From Blastochloris tepida (GTDB lineage Bacteria; Pseudomonadota; Alphaproteobacteria; Rhizobiales; Xanthobacteraceae): 64,000 nt of DNA. The stretch lies in assembly GCF_003966715.1 (NCBI RefSeq), contig NZ_AP018907.1:1662001-1726000 (forward strand), written 5' to 3'. Within the stretch, counting starts at the first letter, position 1. Each line of letters opens with the position of its first letter. A model generated the notes under the pieces. That model did no database searches, was not told the DNA's origin, and was given only the letters and a program-made list of their open reading frames with translations. This document shows positions 17,805 to 25,792 of this stretch, one piece after another. A program made the position numbers and the translations under genes.

Positions 17805-18782
17805 ATGTCCGGGGTGAGGCGGGCGCTGCTGTCGATCCTCCTTCCAGCCCTGCTGTGGTCGCCGAACGTGGCGGCCGCTCAAGTGCAGCCGGAGCCGCCG
17901 CAGGTCCATCAAACGCACGCCCCCGCCATCGCTGCGCCACCCGCGCCGGCAGTAGCGGAACCTACGTCCCCGCCCGCTCCCTCCCCGGCGACAGAGGCTC
18001 CCTCGGCGACAGCACCAACGGCGGCGCCTCTCCCCACTGCTGCAGCCCCCGCTGCCGCGCCGTCGATCGACAGGCCCGCCGACCTGCCGCGCGATCTGTC
18101 GCCGCTCGGCATGTTCCTGGCGGCCGACATCGTAGTGCAGGTGGTGATGGTCGGCCTGTTGCTGGCCTCGGTGCTGACCTGGACGGTGTGGCTCGCCAAG
18201 ACGGTCGAACTCACCGCCGCGCGCCGGCGCGTCCGTGCCGATCTGGAGGTGCTGGAAGACTCGGCCACGCTTGATGCCGCGCTGGCGCGACTCGTGCCGC
18301 AGGACGGCGCGGTGACGGCGCTGGCCCGCGCCGCAGCCGTCGAGATCGACGCATCGGGCGAGCTTGCGGCGGCCGGCATCAAGGAGCGCATCCTCTCCCG
18401 CCTTGAGCGCATCGAGGCCGCAGCCAGCCGCCGGATCGCGCGCGGCACCGGAATCCTGGCCACCATCGGCTCGACCGCGCCGTTCGTCGGCCTGTTCGGC
18501 ACGGTGTGGGGCATCATGAACAGCTTCATCGGCATCTCGAAGGCGCAGACCACCAATCTGGCGGTGGTGGCGCCCGGCATCGCCGAGGCGCTGCTCGCAA
18601 CGGCGCTCGGTCTGGTCGCCGCCATCCCGGCGGTGATGATCTACAATGCCTTCGCGCGCCAGATCACCGGCTATCGCGGGCTGGTCGGCGATGCGGCGGC
18701 GGCGGTGCTGCGCCTCGCCGGCCGCGACCTGGACCGCCACGCCGCCGGCCGGCCGCGCGTGGCGCGGACCGCTGCGGAGTAA
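17805..18782 (+). CDS. exbB: TonB-system energiser ExbB (MotA/TolQ/ExbB family)
   Basis: The protein has 325 residues from the chosen start, which gives a clean signal peptide ([10 protein letters not shown] core, cleavage near AAA-QVQ) and a Pro/Ala-rich periplasmic linker of about 75 residues, as in the longer ExbB type of alphaproteobacteria. Three membrane helices follow: near residues 105-130, 220-245 and 265-290. Conserved segments include [20 protein letters not shown] and [22 protein letters not shown]. With ExbD it forms the proton channel that drives TonB. Starts at 17715 or 17778 are also in frame. exbD follows within 4 bp. Confidence 0.92.
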   Translation: MSGVRRALLSILLPALLWSPNVAAAQVQPEPPQVHQTHAPAIAAPPAPAVAEPTSPPAPSPATEAPSATAPTAAPLPTAAAPAAAPSIDRPADLPRDLSPLGMFLAADIVVQVVMVGLLLASVLTWTVWLAKTVELTAARRRVRADLEVLEDSATLDAALARLVPQDGAVTALARAAAVEIDASGELAAAGIKERILSRLERIEAAASRRIARGTGILATIGSTAPFVGLFGTVWGIMNSFIGISKAQTTNLAVVAPGIAEALLATALGLVAAIPAVMIYNAFARQITGYRGLVGDAAAAVLRLAGRDLDRHAAGRPRVARTAAE

Positions 18783-18786
18783 TGCC

Positions 18787-19212
18787 ATGGCAATGCACTT
18801 CGGCCGCGGCGACGGCGACATCGACGAGGTGCACGAGATCAATGTCACGCCGTTCATCGACGTGATGCTGGTGCTGCTCATCATCTTCATGATCGCGGCG
18901 CCGCTCGCCACCGTCGATGTGGCGGTCAACCTGCCCTCCTCCACCGCCGAACGGCAGCCGCGGCCCGACCGTCCGCTGTTCCTGACCGTGAAGTCCGACC
19001 TGTCGCTGACGGTCGGCGAGGATTCGGTGAGCCGCGAGGGGCTTGCCGCCGCGCTCGACCGCGCCGCCGGCGGCGACCGCGAGCAGCGGGTGTTCCTGCG
19101 CGCCGACAAGGCGGTGGCCTATGGCGATCTGATGTCGGTGATGAACGTGCTGCGCTCGACCGGCTATCTCAAGGTCGCGCTGGTCGGGCTCGATGCCGGA
19201 GGGCAGCGATGA
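18787..19212 (+). CDS. exbD: TonB-system energiser ExbD
   Basis: This 141-residue protein has one membrane helix (residues 22-45) that holds the essential proton-carrying aspartate (Asp25, in [11 protein letters not shown]), the same position as in E. coli ExbD. The periplasmic domain ends [20 protein letters not shown], a hallmark of the ExbD/TolR family. The gene lies 4 bp after exbB and its stop overlaps the tonB start (ATGA), so the three are translationally coupled. An ATG at 18782 is out of frame. Confidence 0.95.
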   Translation: MAMHFGRGDGDIDEVHEINVTPFIDVMLVLLIIFMIAAPLATVDVAVNLPSSTAERQPRPDRPLFLTVKSDLSLTVGEDSVSREGLAAALDRAAGGDREQRVFLRADKAVAYGDLMSVMNVLRSTGYLKVALVGLDAGGQR

Positions 19213-20075
19213 CTTCGCCCACGTTCCCCCGTCAGGATTCGCTGCGCTGGGGCCTCGCATTCGCGTTTGCCGCGGCGGCGCACGGCGCGGTCGCATTGGC
19301 GGTGCTGACCAATTGGCAGTCCGAGGAGGTGACGGCCGGCATGCCGGTGGTGATCGAGCTCGAACTGATGTCAGCCTCGCCGGACTCGGCCAGCAGCGAG
19401 AGCGTTCCGGGGCCCGAGCAGACCCAGGCCGATCTCACCCCTGAGCCGAAGACGACCGAGGAAACCGAGCCCGAAAAGACCGAGTCGCCCCCCGAGCCTG
19501 AGACGGCCGAGACGCCACTCGAGACCGAGCAGGCGGCGGTGGAGCCGCCGACGCCCGATCCGATCGAGGTGCCGGAGACGGTGCCGGCAGTACCGGCCCC
19601 GAAGCCGGTGCCGCGGCCCGACATCAAGACCTCCGAAGTCAAGAAGCCCGATCCGAAGCGCGAGGCGAAGAAGCCCGAGCGCAAGCCGAAGCGGCCGCAG
19701 ACGGCCGCGGCCACCACCGCGCCGAGTTCCGCCGAAGCCGTGGCGTCCGTCCCGGCATCGCAGACGTTCGGCCACGGCGCGAGCAACGCGCTGCCGAACT
19801 GGAATAGCCGGATCGTCGCCCATCTGCAGCGCCATAAGCGCTACCCGGCCGAAGCGCAGGCGCGCGGCGAGACCGGCGTCGCCCGGCTCAGTTTTACCGT
19901 CGATCGCGCCGGCCACGTCATTGCCAGCCGCCTCACCGCCAGCTCCGGCCACTCGTCGCTCGACCGCGAGACGGCCGAGCTGATCCTGCGGGCGCAGCCG
20001 CTACCGCCGCCGCCGCCCGAGCTTGCGGGCGCGCGCTTCAGCTTCTCGGTGCCGATCCGCTACAGCCTGCGGTGA
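19209..20075 (+). CDS. tonB: Energy-transducing protein TonB
   Basis: The protein has 288 residues: an N-terminal membrane anchor (about residues 15-35), a long Pro/Glu then Pro/Lys-rich spacer (about 55-175) that spans the periplasm, and a C-terminal TonB domain starting near NWNSRIVAHLQRHKRYP, with ARLSFTVDRAGHV and SFSVPIRYSLR at the end. It passes proton-motive force from ExbBD to outer-membrane receptors. The HmuR receptor gene lies within 5 kb, and the whole neighbourhood is devoted to haem, so this TonB is probably dedicated to haem uptake. Confidence 0.95.
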   Translation: MTSPTFPRQDSLRWGLAFAFAAAAHGAVALAVLTNWQSEEVTAGMPVVIELELMSASPDSASSESVPGPEQTQADLTPEPKTTEETEPEKTESPPEPETAETPLETEQAAVEPPTPDPIEVPETVPAVPAPKPVPRPDIKTSEVKKPDPKREAKKPERKPKRPQTAAATTAPSSAEAVASVPASQTFGHGASNALPNWNSRIVAHLQRHKRYPAEAQARGETGVARLSFTVDRAGHVIASRLTASSGHSSLDRETAELILRAQPLPPPPPELAGARFSFSVPIRYSLR

Positions 20076-20094
20076 GGCAGCCGCGTCTCCTCGG

Positions 20095-20422
20095 GCGAGG
20101 TGAAGGTGCGCGACCTGGGACCGCCGGCAGGAAAGCCACTCATTGCGCAGACGATCCTGGCTCACGCGCCCGAGGGCGCTTGGCCGGGATGACGAAGCCC
20201 AGGTCGTCGTCCCGGGCAAGCAGCGAAGCTGCGCGACCCGGGACCGTTTCAGGAAAGAGACTCGCTCTACAGTGGGCGCAATTGCGCAGCGTAGTCCGCC
20301 ATTTCCGCCGCCTGTATCTGCCGTCAGCTTCGGCGCAATACGCTTTGCTATTGCGCCCTCGGAGCCTGCTCTGCGCACGATCCCGGCTCGGCGCTTCGCG
20401 CCGTCCGGGATGACACGGGAGA
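20095..20422. repeat. Cluster of family C repeats (CCCGGGAC type)
   Basis: Three related hairpin segments sit in tandem: about 20151-20194 (GATCCTGGCTCACGCGC ... GGCCGGGATGACG), 20203-20252 (GTCGTCCCGGGCAAGC ... GCGACCCGGGACCG) and 20377-20422 (GATCCCGGCTCGGCG ... GTCCGGGATGACA). Relatives occur at 33902-34013 and 62430-62482. No gene is visible in the roughly 350-bp interval, where tonB and hutW end convergently. Confidence 0.65.
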
Positions 20423-20429
20423 GAGCATC

Positions 20430-20556
20430 ATACCAACGGCTGCGAAAGCGGACCGTTGGCTCCGGTTGCGGATTTTCGAGAAATCTTTGATTTCCCACAA
20501 GAAAATCCGTGAGAGTCAACGGCCCCACGCGTCAGTGTCTGGGGCCGTTGGTATCA
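20430..20556 (-). repeat. Palindromic repeat family D, copy 1
   Basis: The element is about 127 bp with inverted ends: ATACCAACGGCTGCG and CCGTTGGTATCA, plus an internal pair GCGGATTTTC / GAAAATCCGTG. The same element lies inverted at 46634-46756. The minus-strand edge begins TGATACCAACGG, and this TGA is the stop codon of hutW. Confidence 0.8.
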
Positions 20557-21939
20557 CGCCGCGCGGGTGGCGGTGCCCTGGGCGGCCATGTCGAGGGCGG
20601 CGTGCAGGCCGGAGGTGAGGTTCACCGACCAGAACGCACCGGCGCGGGTGGTGGTCATCACCTCATCGACGATGTTGATCAGCCCGGCGGCGCGCCAATT
20701 GGCGAGCAGGCGTTCGGCCGCTGCCAGCACGCCGGGCGCCTCGCGTTCCAGAGCTGCGAGGTCGAGCCGCCCGAGATCGAGCGAGGTGATGACGCGGGTA
20801 CGGGCGGCGTGGTCGGCCGGAAGCCGGGCGATGCCCTCGATCGGCCAGCGGCCGGCGGCGATCGCCTCGGCGCGGCGGTCGAGCGCGGGAATGGTGCGCC
20901 AGGACAGGCCGTGGGCCGAGCCGCCGGCCCCGGCGCCGAAGGCGAGGCACACCGCACCGTCCTTGACCAGCCGGTTGTAGCGGTTGCGCTCGACCGTGGT
21001 GCGGCCGAAATGCGCCTGCGAAAGCTGGCGCCAGCCGGCATCGACAAGGCGGCTCACCGCCTCGTCATAGAAGCGGGCCTGATCGCCGAGAACCGCCGCC
21101 TGCGGCAGCTTGCCCCGCACGATCGCCTTGGCCAGCGGGCCGTGCTGCCAGACGTTCAGGGCATAGACGTCGACGCCGTCGAGGCCGAGTGCCATCGCGG
21201 TCGAAACATCGACCTGCCAAGTGCGGCTGTCCTGTCCCGGCAGGCCATAGATCAGGTCGGCGATCACCGCCGGGCCGTTGAGCGCCAATAGGTCGCCCAG
21301 CGCCCGCTCGATCTGGGCGCGGCTGGCCTTGCGGCCAAGGCGGCGGCGAATCGTCGTGTCGAACGATTGCACGCCGATCGAGAAACGGTTGGCGCCGGCA
21401 TCGCGGGCGGCCTTCGCCTTGTCGATCGGGAAATCGTGGATGCGGCCCTCCACCGTGATCTCGCAATCGGCGGCCAGCGGCAGATGCCGGCGCAGACCCT
21501 CGATCAGGCGGCCGAGATCGGCGGCGGCCAACGCGGTCGGCGTGCCGCCGCCGAGATAGACCGCGGCGATCGGCGGTCCCTCGGCGACCAGCGGCGCGTC
21601 AGCGGCGCGCGCCAGCTCGGCCAGCACGTCGTCGACGAACGGCGCCGACAGATCCGGGTGCCACACCGTCTGGAAGAAGCCGCAGAACAGGCAATGATTG
21701 TGGCAGAACGGAATGTGCAGATAGGCGACGGTGGTATCCTCGCGCCGGCGGGCGAGCGCGTCCGCGTAAACCGCCGCGGTCTCCTCCGGCGGCACCGGCG
21801 TGGCGTTGCGCCAGGGCATGACCGGCACGCGCGCCGTGAAGGCGCCCGTCAGCGGGTCGCCCTCGCCTGCCGCGAAGAAGCGGGCGATCGGATCGGCTGC
21901 CGGCGCCTTGTGGCCGGACATGGACGGCTGGCCGTTCAC
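20554..21939 (-). CDS. hutW: Radical SAM haem-utilisation protein HutW
   Basis: This 461-residue protein is of the HemN/HutW/ChuW class of radical SAM enzymes. The iron-sulphur motif is C79-HNH-C83-LF-C86, followed by the GGGTPT loop near residue 131 and SIGVQSFD near 194. HutW/ChuW proteins are implicated in anaerobic haem degradation through a radical methylation mechanism; ordinary HemN (coproporphyrinogen dehydrogenase) is the alternative, but the coupling with hutX and the haem genes favours HutW. The GTG start overlaps the hutX stop (GTGA). The stop codon lies in a palindromic repeat. Confidence 0.88.
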   Translation of the reverse strand: MNGQPSMSGHKAPAADPIARFFAAGEGDPLTGAFTARVPVMPWRNATPVPPEETAAVYADALARRREDTTVAYLHIPFCHNHCLFCGFFQTVWHPDLSAPFVDDVLAELARAADAPLVAEGPPIAAVYLGGGTPTALAAADLGRLIEGLRRHLPLAADCEITVEGRIHDFPIDKAKAARDAGANRFSIGVQSFDTTIRRRLGRKASRAQIERALGDLLALNGPAVIADLIYGLPGQDSRTWQVDVSTAMALGLDGVDVYALNVWQHGPLAKAIVRGKLPQAAVLGDQARFYDEAVSRLVDAGWRQLSQAHFGRTTVERNRYNRLVKDGAVCLAFGAGAGGSAHGLSWRTIPALDRRAEAIAAGRWPIEGIARLPADHAARTRVITSLDLGRLDLAALEREAPGVLAAAERLLANWRAAGLINIVDEVMTTTRAGAFWSVNLTSGLHAALDMAAQGTATRAA

Positions 21940-22451
21940 GCCGCGGCCTCCACCGCACCGGCCAGCCGGTCGGCCAGCGCGCGGAAGGCTTCGAGCTGGT
22001 CGACGCGCAGCGCGCGGCTCTCGTCGCGGCCGACGAACACCTTGAACATGATGCCGCCGTCGATGTTGAAGAACAGCACCGCCGCCGACGGCTTGCCCAT
22101 GAACGGGCGCTCGACGAAGCCCAGCCCGCCGCAGCGGTCGTGGCGCAGATGGCCGTGCAGGCCGCTCGACGACATCAGATTGAAATAGCCATGGCCGATC
22201 TCGCCGCGCGGCACGGCGGTGGTCATCTCGAAGATGCCGTCTACGGTGTGGACGATGACCGTGACCTCGCCCCAGCCGGCGATGTCGGCCATCACTTCCT
22301 CGAAAGCGGACGCCGGCGCGAAGCGGCGCATCGCTGCGGGCAGCGCCTCGACCACGGTGCGGGCGCTGACGCCGTATTCATGGGCGGCCTGCTCGATCAC
22401 CAGGCCCGGATTGGCGGCAATTCGGCGGACGAGTTCGGCGGGTACGGTCAT
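21936..22451 (-). CDS. hutX: Haem-utilisation carrier protein HutX (HuvX/ChuX family)
   Basis: This 171-residue cytosolic protein matches HutX/ChuX: an N-terminal helical part (PGLVIEQAAHEYGVSARTVVEALP), then the beta-sheet core with GWGEVTVIVHTVDGIFEM, GHGYFNLMSSSGLHGHLRHDRC and SAAVLFFNIDGGIMFKVFVGRDE. The family binds haem and hands it on inside the cell; ChuX also affects haem metabolism through HutW/ChuW. The ATG follows GGAG at a suitable distance; a GTG three codons earlier is possible. It is coupled to hutW by a 4-bp overlap. Confidence 0.93.
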   Translation of the reverse strand: MTVPAELVRRIAANPGLVIEQAAHEYGVSARTVVEALPAAMRRFAPASAFEEVMADIAGWGEVTVIVHTVDGIFEMTTAVPRGEIGHGYFNLMSSSGLHGHLRHDRCGGLGFVERPFMGKPSAAVLFFNIDGGIMFKVFVGRDESRALRVDQLEAFRALADRLAGAVEAAA

Positions 22452-22520
22452 GTCTCTCACTCCACGGCCCGCGGCTCCTGCCGCGGGCGCTGCCTGGGGA
22501 TGGGAATTGGGCCGGCCGGC

Positions 22521-22850
22521 TCAGCCGGTCTTGGCCTCGATGGTCTGGCGCACCTCGAAGCCTTCGAATGTCGGGTGTTCGAGATAGATGCCGGAGGCCG
22601 AGCCGCCGCCGGCGCCGGAATGGGCGCTGCGGAACTGCTCGGAGGTGGTCCAGTGCTCGAAGTCAGCCTTCGTCGCCCACACCGTGTGCGAGGCGTAGAG
22701 CGTGTGGTCCGCCGCTTCCGGCCCCTTGAGCAGATGGAAGGCGACGAAGCCCGGCAGTTCGGGCAGGCGCGAGTCGCGGCCGAGCCAGATGCGCTCGAAC
22801 GCGTCCTCCTGGCCCTTGGCGATGCGAAAGCGATTCATGGCGATGAACAC
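22521..22850 (-). CDS. hmuQ: IsdG-type haem-degrading monooxygenase (HmuQ/HmuD/BhuQ-like)
   Basis: The protein has 109 residues and an antibiotic-biosynthesis-monooxygenase fold. With the GTG start, which is supported by AGGAG, the catalytic triad of IsdG falls at Asn6, Trp67 and His77, practically the same numbers as in staphylococcal IsdG (Asn7, Trp67, His77). Such enzymes open haem with O2 to release iron; HmuQ/HmuD of Bradyrhizobium and BhuQ of Brucella are the rhizobial members. It lies 69 bp before hutX and downstream of the receptor gene on the same strand, probably in one iron-regulated transcript. Confidence 0.92.
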   Translation of the reverse strand: MFIAMNRFRIAKGQEDAFERIWLGRDSRLPELPGFVAFHLLKGPEAADHTLYASHTVWATKADFEHWTTSEQFRSAHSGAGGGSASGIYLEHPTFEGFEVRQTIEAKTG

Positions 22851-23158
22851 GGTTCTTCTCCTGGTGCTGGCGTCGGCTGGCGAACGAACGCTGGGAAAAC
22901 GACAAGTCCTGCCGGCGGCACCGGGGGGCGGGCCGCCGGCAGGTCCGCGCAGGCCGCGCGGAGAACGGGTGCGTGGAGTTCGGGTGCCGGAGAGAGGCCG
23001 GCGCGGCGTAACGGAGGTGAAACGCCGGCCGGCCTCCTGCGCGTTCCGGGCGATCGCACAGCGATCCCGGAGCGGCCGCGCGTGGGGGCCTCGCGCGGAC
23101 GTTCAAGTGCCGTGTCCGCACGAACCGGTCTGGGCGCGGTCGCCGGCAGGCGCATCGT
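22851..23158. other. GC-rich spacer between hmuR and hmuQ
   Basis: About 308 bp within the leftward haem unit. A GC-rich inverted stretch is seen near 23048-23075 (TCCGGGCGATCGC / GCGATCCCGGA), which may act as an attenuator or mRNA stabiliser. No gene or terminator T-run is visible. Confidence 0.45.
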
Positions 23159-25327
23159 TCAGCCCCCGAACCGGATCTTGAGCCCGCCCTTGAAGGCGAG
23201 GCCGGGGGCGGCGGTGGCCAGGATCATGTCGGGCTGCGCGACAGGGATCGGCAGATAGTATTCGTCGAGCAGGTTGGTCACCGCGGCGTGCAGCAGCACG
23301 TCCGGGGTCGGCTGGTAGCCGACATAGATGTCCACCAGATTGTAGGCGGCGGTGTAGGTGTAGCCGTCGGGAACGTGGTCGTAGCGCGCCGCCGTCCAGC
23401 TTGCCTCCACCGTCAGCTTGCGGTCGAGCAGGCGGATGCCGGCGGCGGTGACGATCCGGTCGGACGGGATCGACAGCAGCGCAAGATCGTCGATGACGTT
23501 GCGCCCCTCCATCCACTGGGCGGTGAGGCGGAGATACCAGCCGCCGGCATCGTAGCGGCCTTCGAACTCGAAGCCCTCGATCACCGCCTCGGGAATGTTG
23601 CGGTATTGCGCCAGCGAATAGTCGTTGATGGTCACCACCGGAACCGGCGGACAGCCGGGAAACGTCACCGGACACCAAGTGACCGGATCGCCATAGGTGA
23701 AGATTTCAATGTAGTTCTCGACGTCGTTGCGGAACACATTGATCTTGGCGCGCAGCGCATCGCCCTTCTTGAACAAGTCGTCCTTGCGGATGTTGAAGCC
23801 GATCTCCTTGGTCTTGCCGACTTCCGGCTGCAGCGCCGGATTGGGCACGAAGGTGAACAGGCTCGGAATGCCGGGCGCGTAGCCGGGGTGGGCGCCGGCC
23901 ACCAGCGTCTCGGTCACGGCGGGAGCGCGATAGCCCTCGGCATAGGTGCCGTAGACGGTGAGCCACGGCAGCGGCGTGATGCCGAGCGTGACCTTGGGCG
24001 AGATGCGGTCGCCTTCCGAGGAATTGCCGCCGCCGGACAGCTCGTAGCCGTCATAGCGGGCGGCGGTGATCAACTCGAACCAATCGGCATGATTGAGCTT
24101 CCACTGCAGGAAGCCGCCATAGACGGAGCGCTCGCCGGACGGGGTCGAGAGATCCGAGGCGCCGGTGGGGTCGTTGGTCGAGACCTGATCGTTGAAGAAG
24201 TCGGCGCCATAGGTGAAGGCGTGGCGAAACGAGCCGGTGTCGAAGCGCGTGGTGTTGTGGAGGTCGAAGCCGGCGGTGTCGATGCTGAAGTTGCGCGCCG
24301 CGCCAAGTATACCGCTGATCTGGCCCGAGGTGCCGCCGACCTTTGTCTGGTCCATGTCGGTGCGGTTCCAGTAGACCGAACCCTCGAAATCGAACAGCCG
24401 GTCCTCGGGCTTGGAATAGCGCCAGCGCAGCGAGGCGGTGTCGTTCTGCAGCTTGGTGTCGTAGGCCGAGGCCGAAGCCGTGGTCTGGCCGACCACGTAA
24501 TCGGAGCGGTTGGTGAGGCCGGCGAGCTTGATCTCGTGGCCGTCGGCGGGACGGAACGTGGCCTTGGCGAGGCCGGATGAGATGTCGTTGCCCGAATTGT
24601 CCACCCGCTCGCCATTGCCGTTGTCGTAGTCGGACTCCGTCCGGTAGGAGGCGCCGAACGCGACGTCGTAGCTGTCGGCCGGCCGCACGGCGCCGAACAG
24701 CGAGCCCATCGCTTGGCCGCGATTGGTGCCGAACAGGGTGTTGGCCAGCGCGCCCCAGCGCTCGCCCGGCCGCAGGATGTCGTCGGTGTCCTTGGTGGTG
24801 AACGACACCACGCCGCCGATGGCGCCGGAGCCGTAGATGTTGGCCACCGGGCCGCGCACCACCTCGGCCCCGGAGAGCATCTCCGGATCGAGATAGAACT
24901 GGCCGTCGGAGCCGTGCCCCGAGCGCTGGAAGTTCTGACGGGCGCCGTCGACGATCACCGCGACGCGGCCGAAATCCTGCAGGCCGCGAATATTGATGGA
25001 CGAGCCGGGGTCGTCGCCGCGATCGGAGAACGAAACGCCGGGCACGTACTTGAACACCTCGGCCGGCCGGGTCGGCATGATGGTGTCGAGGTCGCCCTCG
25101 GTCACGACGCTGACCGCGGCCAGCGCGTCGATCGCCAATTCCTCGGTCCGCGTCGCCAGCACCGTCACCGGATCGAGCATCAGCACCTCGTCGGCGCTCA
25201 TCTCCTGTTGCGCCGTCGCCTGCTGCGCGCTTGCCGCCTGCGGCACCGCGGCGGCAAGGGCACCGGCCGCCGCCATCGACACCCCTGCCAGCCGCGCCGC
25301 CGCGCCTCCTGTCCGATTCGTCTTCAC
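23159..25327 (-). CDS. hmuR: TonB-dependent haem receptor
   Basis: This 722-residue outer-membrane protein has a signal peptide (cleavage near residue 34), a TonB-box region (DPVTVLATR), a plug domain (about residues 55-170, with SINIRGLQDFGRVAVIVDGARQ in part and VRGPVANIYGSGAIGGVV) and a 22-strand barrel ending in FGG. The haem-receptor signatures YRAP (FRAP box) and NPAL are present, with histidine in AGAHPG between them, as in HmuR/BhuR/HemR. It imports haem across the outer membrane using TonB energy. The gene starts a leftward unit hmuR-hmuQ-hutX-hutW and diverges from hemP-hmuTUV; a shared AT-rich control region lies between them. Confidence 0.93.
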   Translation of the reverse strand: MKTNRTGGAAARLAGVSMAAAGALAAAVPQAASAQQATAQQEMSADEVLMLDPVTVLATRTEELAIDALAAVSVVTEGDLDTIMPTRPAEVFKYVPGVSFSDRGDDPGSSINIRGLQDFGRVAVIVDGARQNFQRSGHGSDGQFYLDPEMLSGAEVVRGPVANIYGSGAIGGVVSFTTKDTDDILRPGERWGALANTLFGTNRGQAMGSLFGAVRPADSYDVAFGASYRTESDYDNGNGERVDNSGNDISSGLAKATFRPADGHEIKLAGLTNRSDYVVGQTTASASAYDTKLQNDTASLRWRYSKPEDRLFDFEGSVYWNRTDMDQTKVGGTSGQISGILGAARNFSIDTAGFDLHNTTRFDTGSFRHAFTYGADFFNDQVSTNDPTGASDLSTPSGERSVYGGFLQWKLNHADWFELITAARYDGYELSGGGNSSEGDRISPKVTLGITPLPWLTVYGTYAEGYRAPAVTETLVAGAHPGYAPGIPSLFTFVPNPALQPEVGKTKEIGFNIRKDDLFKKGDALRAKINVFRNDVENYIEIFTYGDPVTWCPVTFPGCPPVPVVTINDYSLAQYRNIPEAVIEGFEFEGRYDAGGWYLRLTAQWMEGRNVIDDLALLSIPSDRIVTAAGIRLLDRKLTVEASWTAARYDHVPDGYTYTAAYNLVDIYVGYQPTPDVLLHAAVTNLLDEYYLPIPVAQPDMILATAAPGLAFKGGLKIRFGG

Positions 25328-25464
25328 TCGCCTGCTCCTGCGCCTGCCTTGATCGACTCGCTGCTGGCGGGCGCGCCGGATGGCGGCTGGCTGGCAGGGC
25401 CGCCCGGCGATGCGGGCGGCACTCAGCTATTGCATTTAGTAGTCATTTGCATTAGGTCGAGTCA

Positions 25465-25470
25465 ACAAAT
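25465..25470 (-). promoter_or_regulatory. Candidate -35 element of hmuR
   Basis: On the minus strand TTGACT lies about 140 bp upstream of the hmuR start. A weak TACTAA-like hexamer follows 18 bases downstream. The positions are consistent with an iron-regulated promoter, but the -10 match is poor. Confidence 0.3.
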
Positions 25471-25480
25471 ATAAATGAAG

Positions 25481-25496
25481 TTTAGATTGTTTCAAA
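25481..25496. promoter_or_regulatory. Candidate iron control element (Irr box)
   Basis: TTTAGATTGTTTCAAA resembles the rhizobial iron control element (TTTAGAA-N-TTCTAAA) with imperfect half-sites TTTAGAT and TTTCAAA. It lies in the divergent hmuR/hemP region next to the candidate hmuR -35. Irr binding is inferred from this resemblance and from the gene context. Confidence 0.5.
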
Positions 25497-25504
25497 AAAG
25501 CGGT

Positions 25505-25533
25505 CTTCGTTTCTGGAATCGTTCGAAACGAAG
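25505..25533. promoter_or_regulatory. 9-bp perfect dyad in hmuR/hemP control region
   Basis: CTTCGTTTC and GAAACGAAG flank an 11-bp spacer, about 42 bp before the hemP start. It could be an operator or an mRNA hairpin in the hemP leader. HmuP/HemP-type regulators and RirA are candidates for this kind of promoter. Confidence 0.45.
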
Positions 25534-25574
25534 CAACTGCATCATGCCGATCGAATAAAAGGGGCAGGTCTGAC

Positions 25575-25784
25575 GTGCTGAATGATCGTCTCAAGGTCGA
25601 TATTACTGCGAATTCCAGGCAGAATTCCGCGGAAATGCCGGCAAAACGTGCCATCCCCATCGAGCGGAACCGGATCGAAAGCTGCGACCTGTTCGTCGCC
25701 ACCCGCGAGATCACCATCGGGCACGGAACCGAGACCTATCGGCTGCGCCTCACGGCCCAGAACAAGCTGATCCTGACCAAATGA
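25575..25784 (+). CDS. hemP: Haemin uptake protein HemP/HmuP
   Basis: The protein has 69 residues from GTG, preceded by GCAGG 6 bases upstream; an internal ATG at 25635 would give 49 residues. The C-terminal half carries the HemP signature RIESCDLFVATREITI and YRLRLTAQNKLILTK. HmuP of rhizobia is a small co-activator needed for expression of the haem receptor and transporter, so a regulatory role is likely here too. The stop overlaps an ATG and hmuT starts within 9 bp, so hemP heads the hmuTUV operon. Confidence 0.92.
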   Translation: MLNDRLKVDITANSRQNSAEMPAKRAIPIERNRIESCDLFVATREITIGHGTETYRLRLTAQNKLILTK

Positions 25785-25792
25785 GGGGTGCG

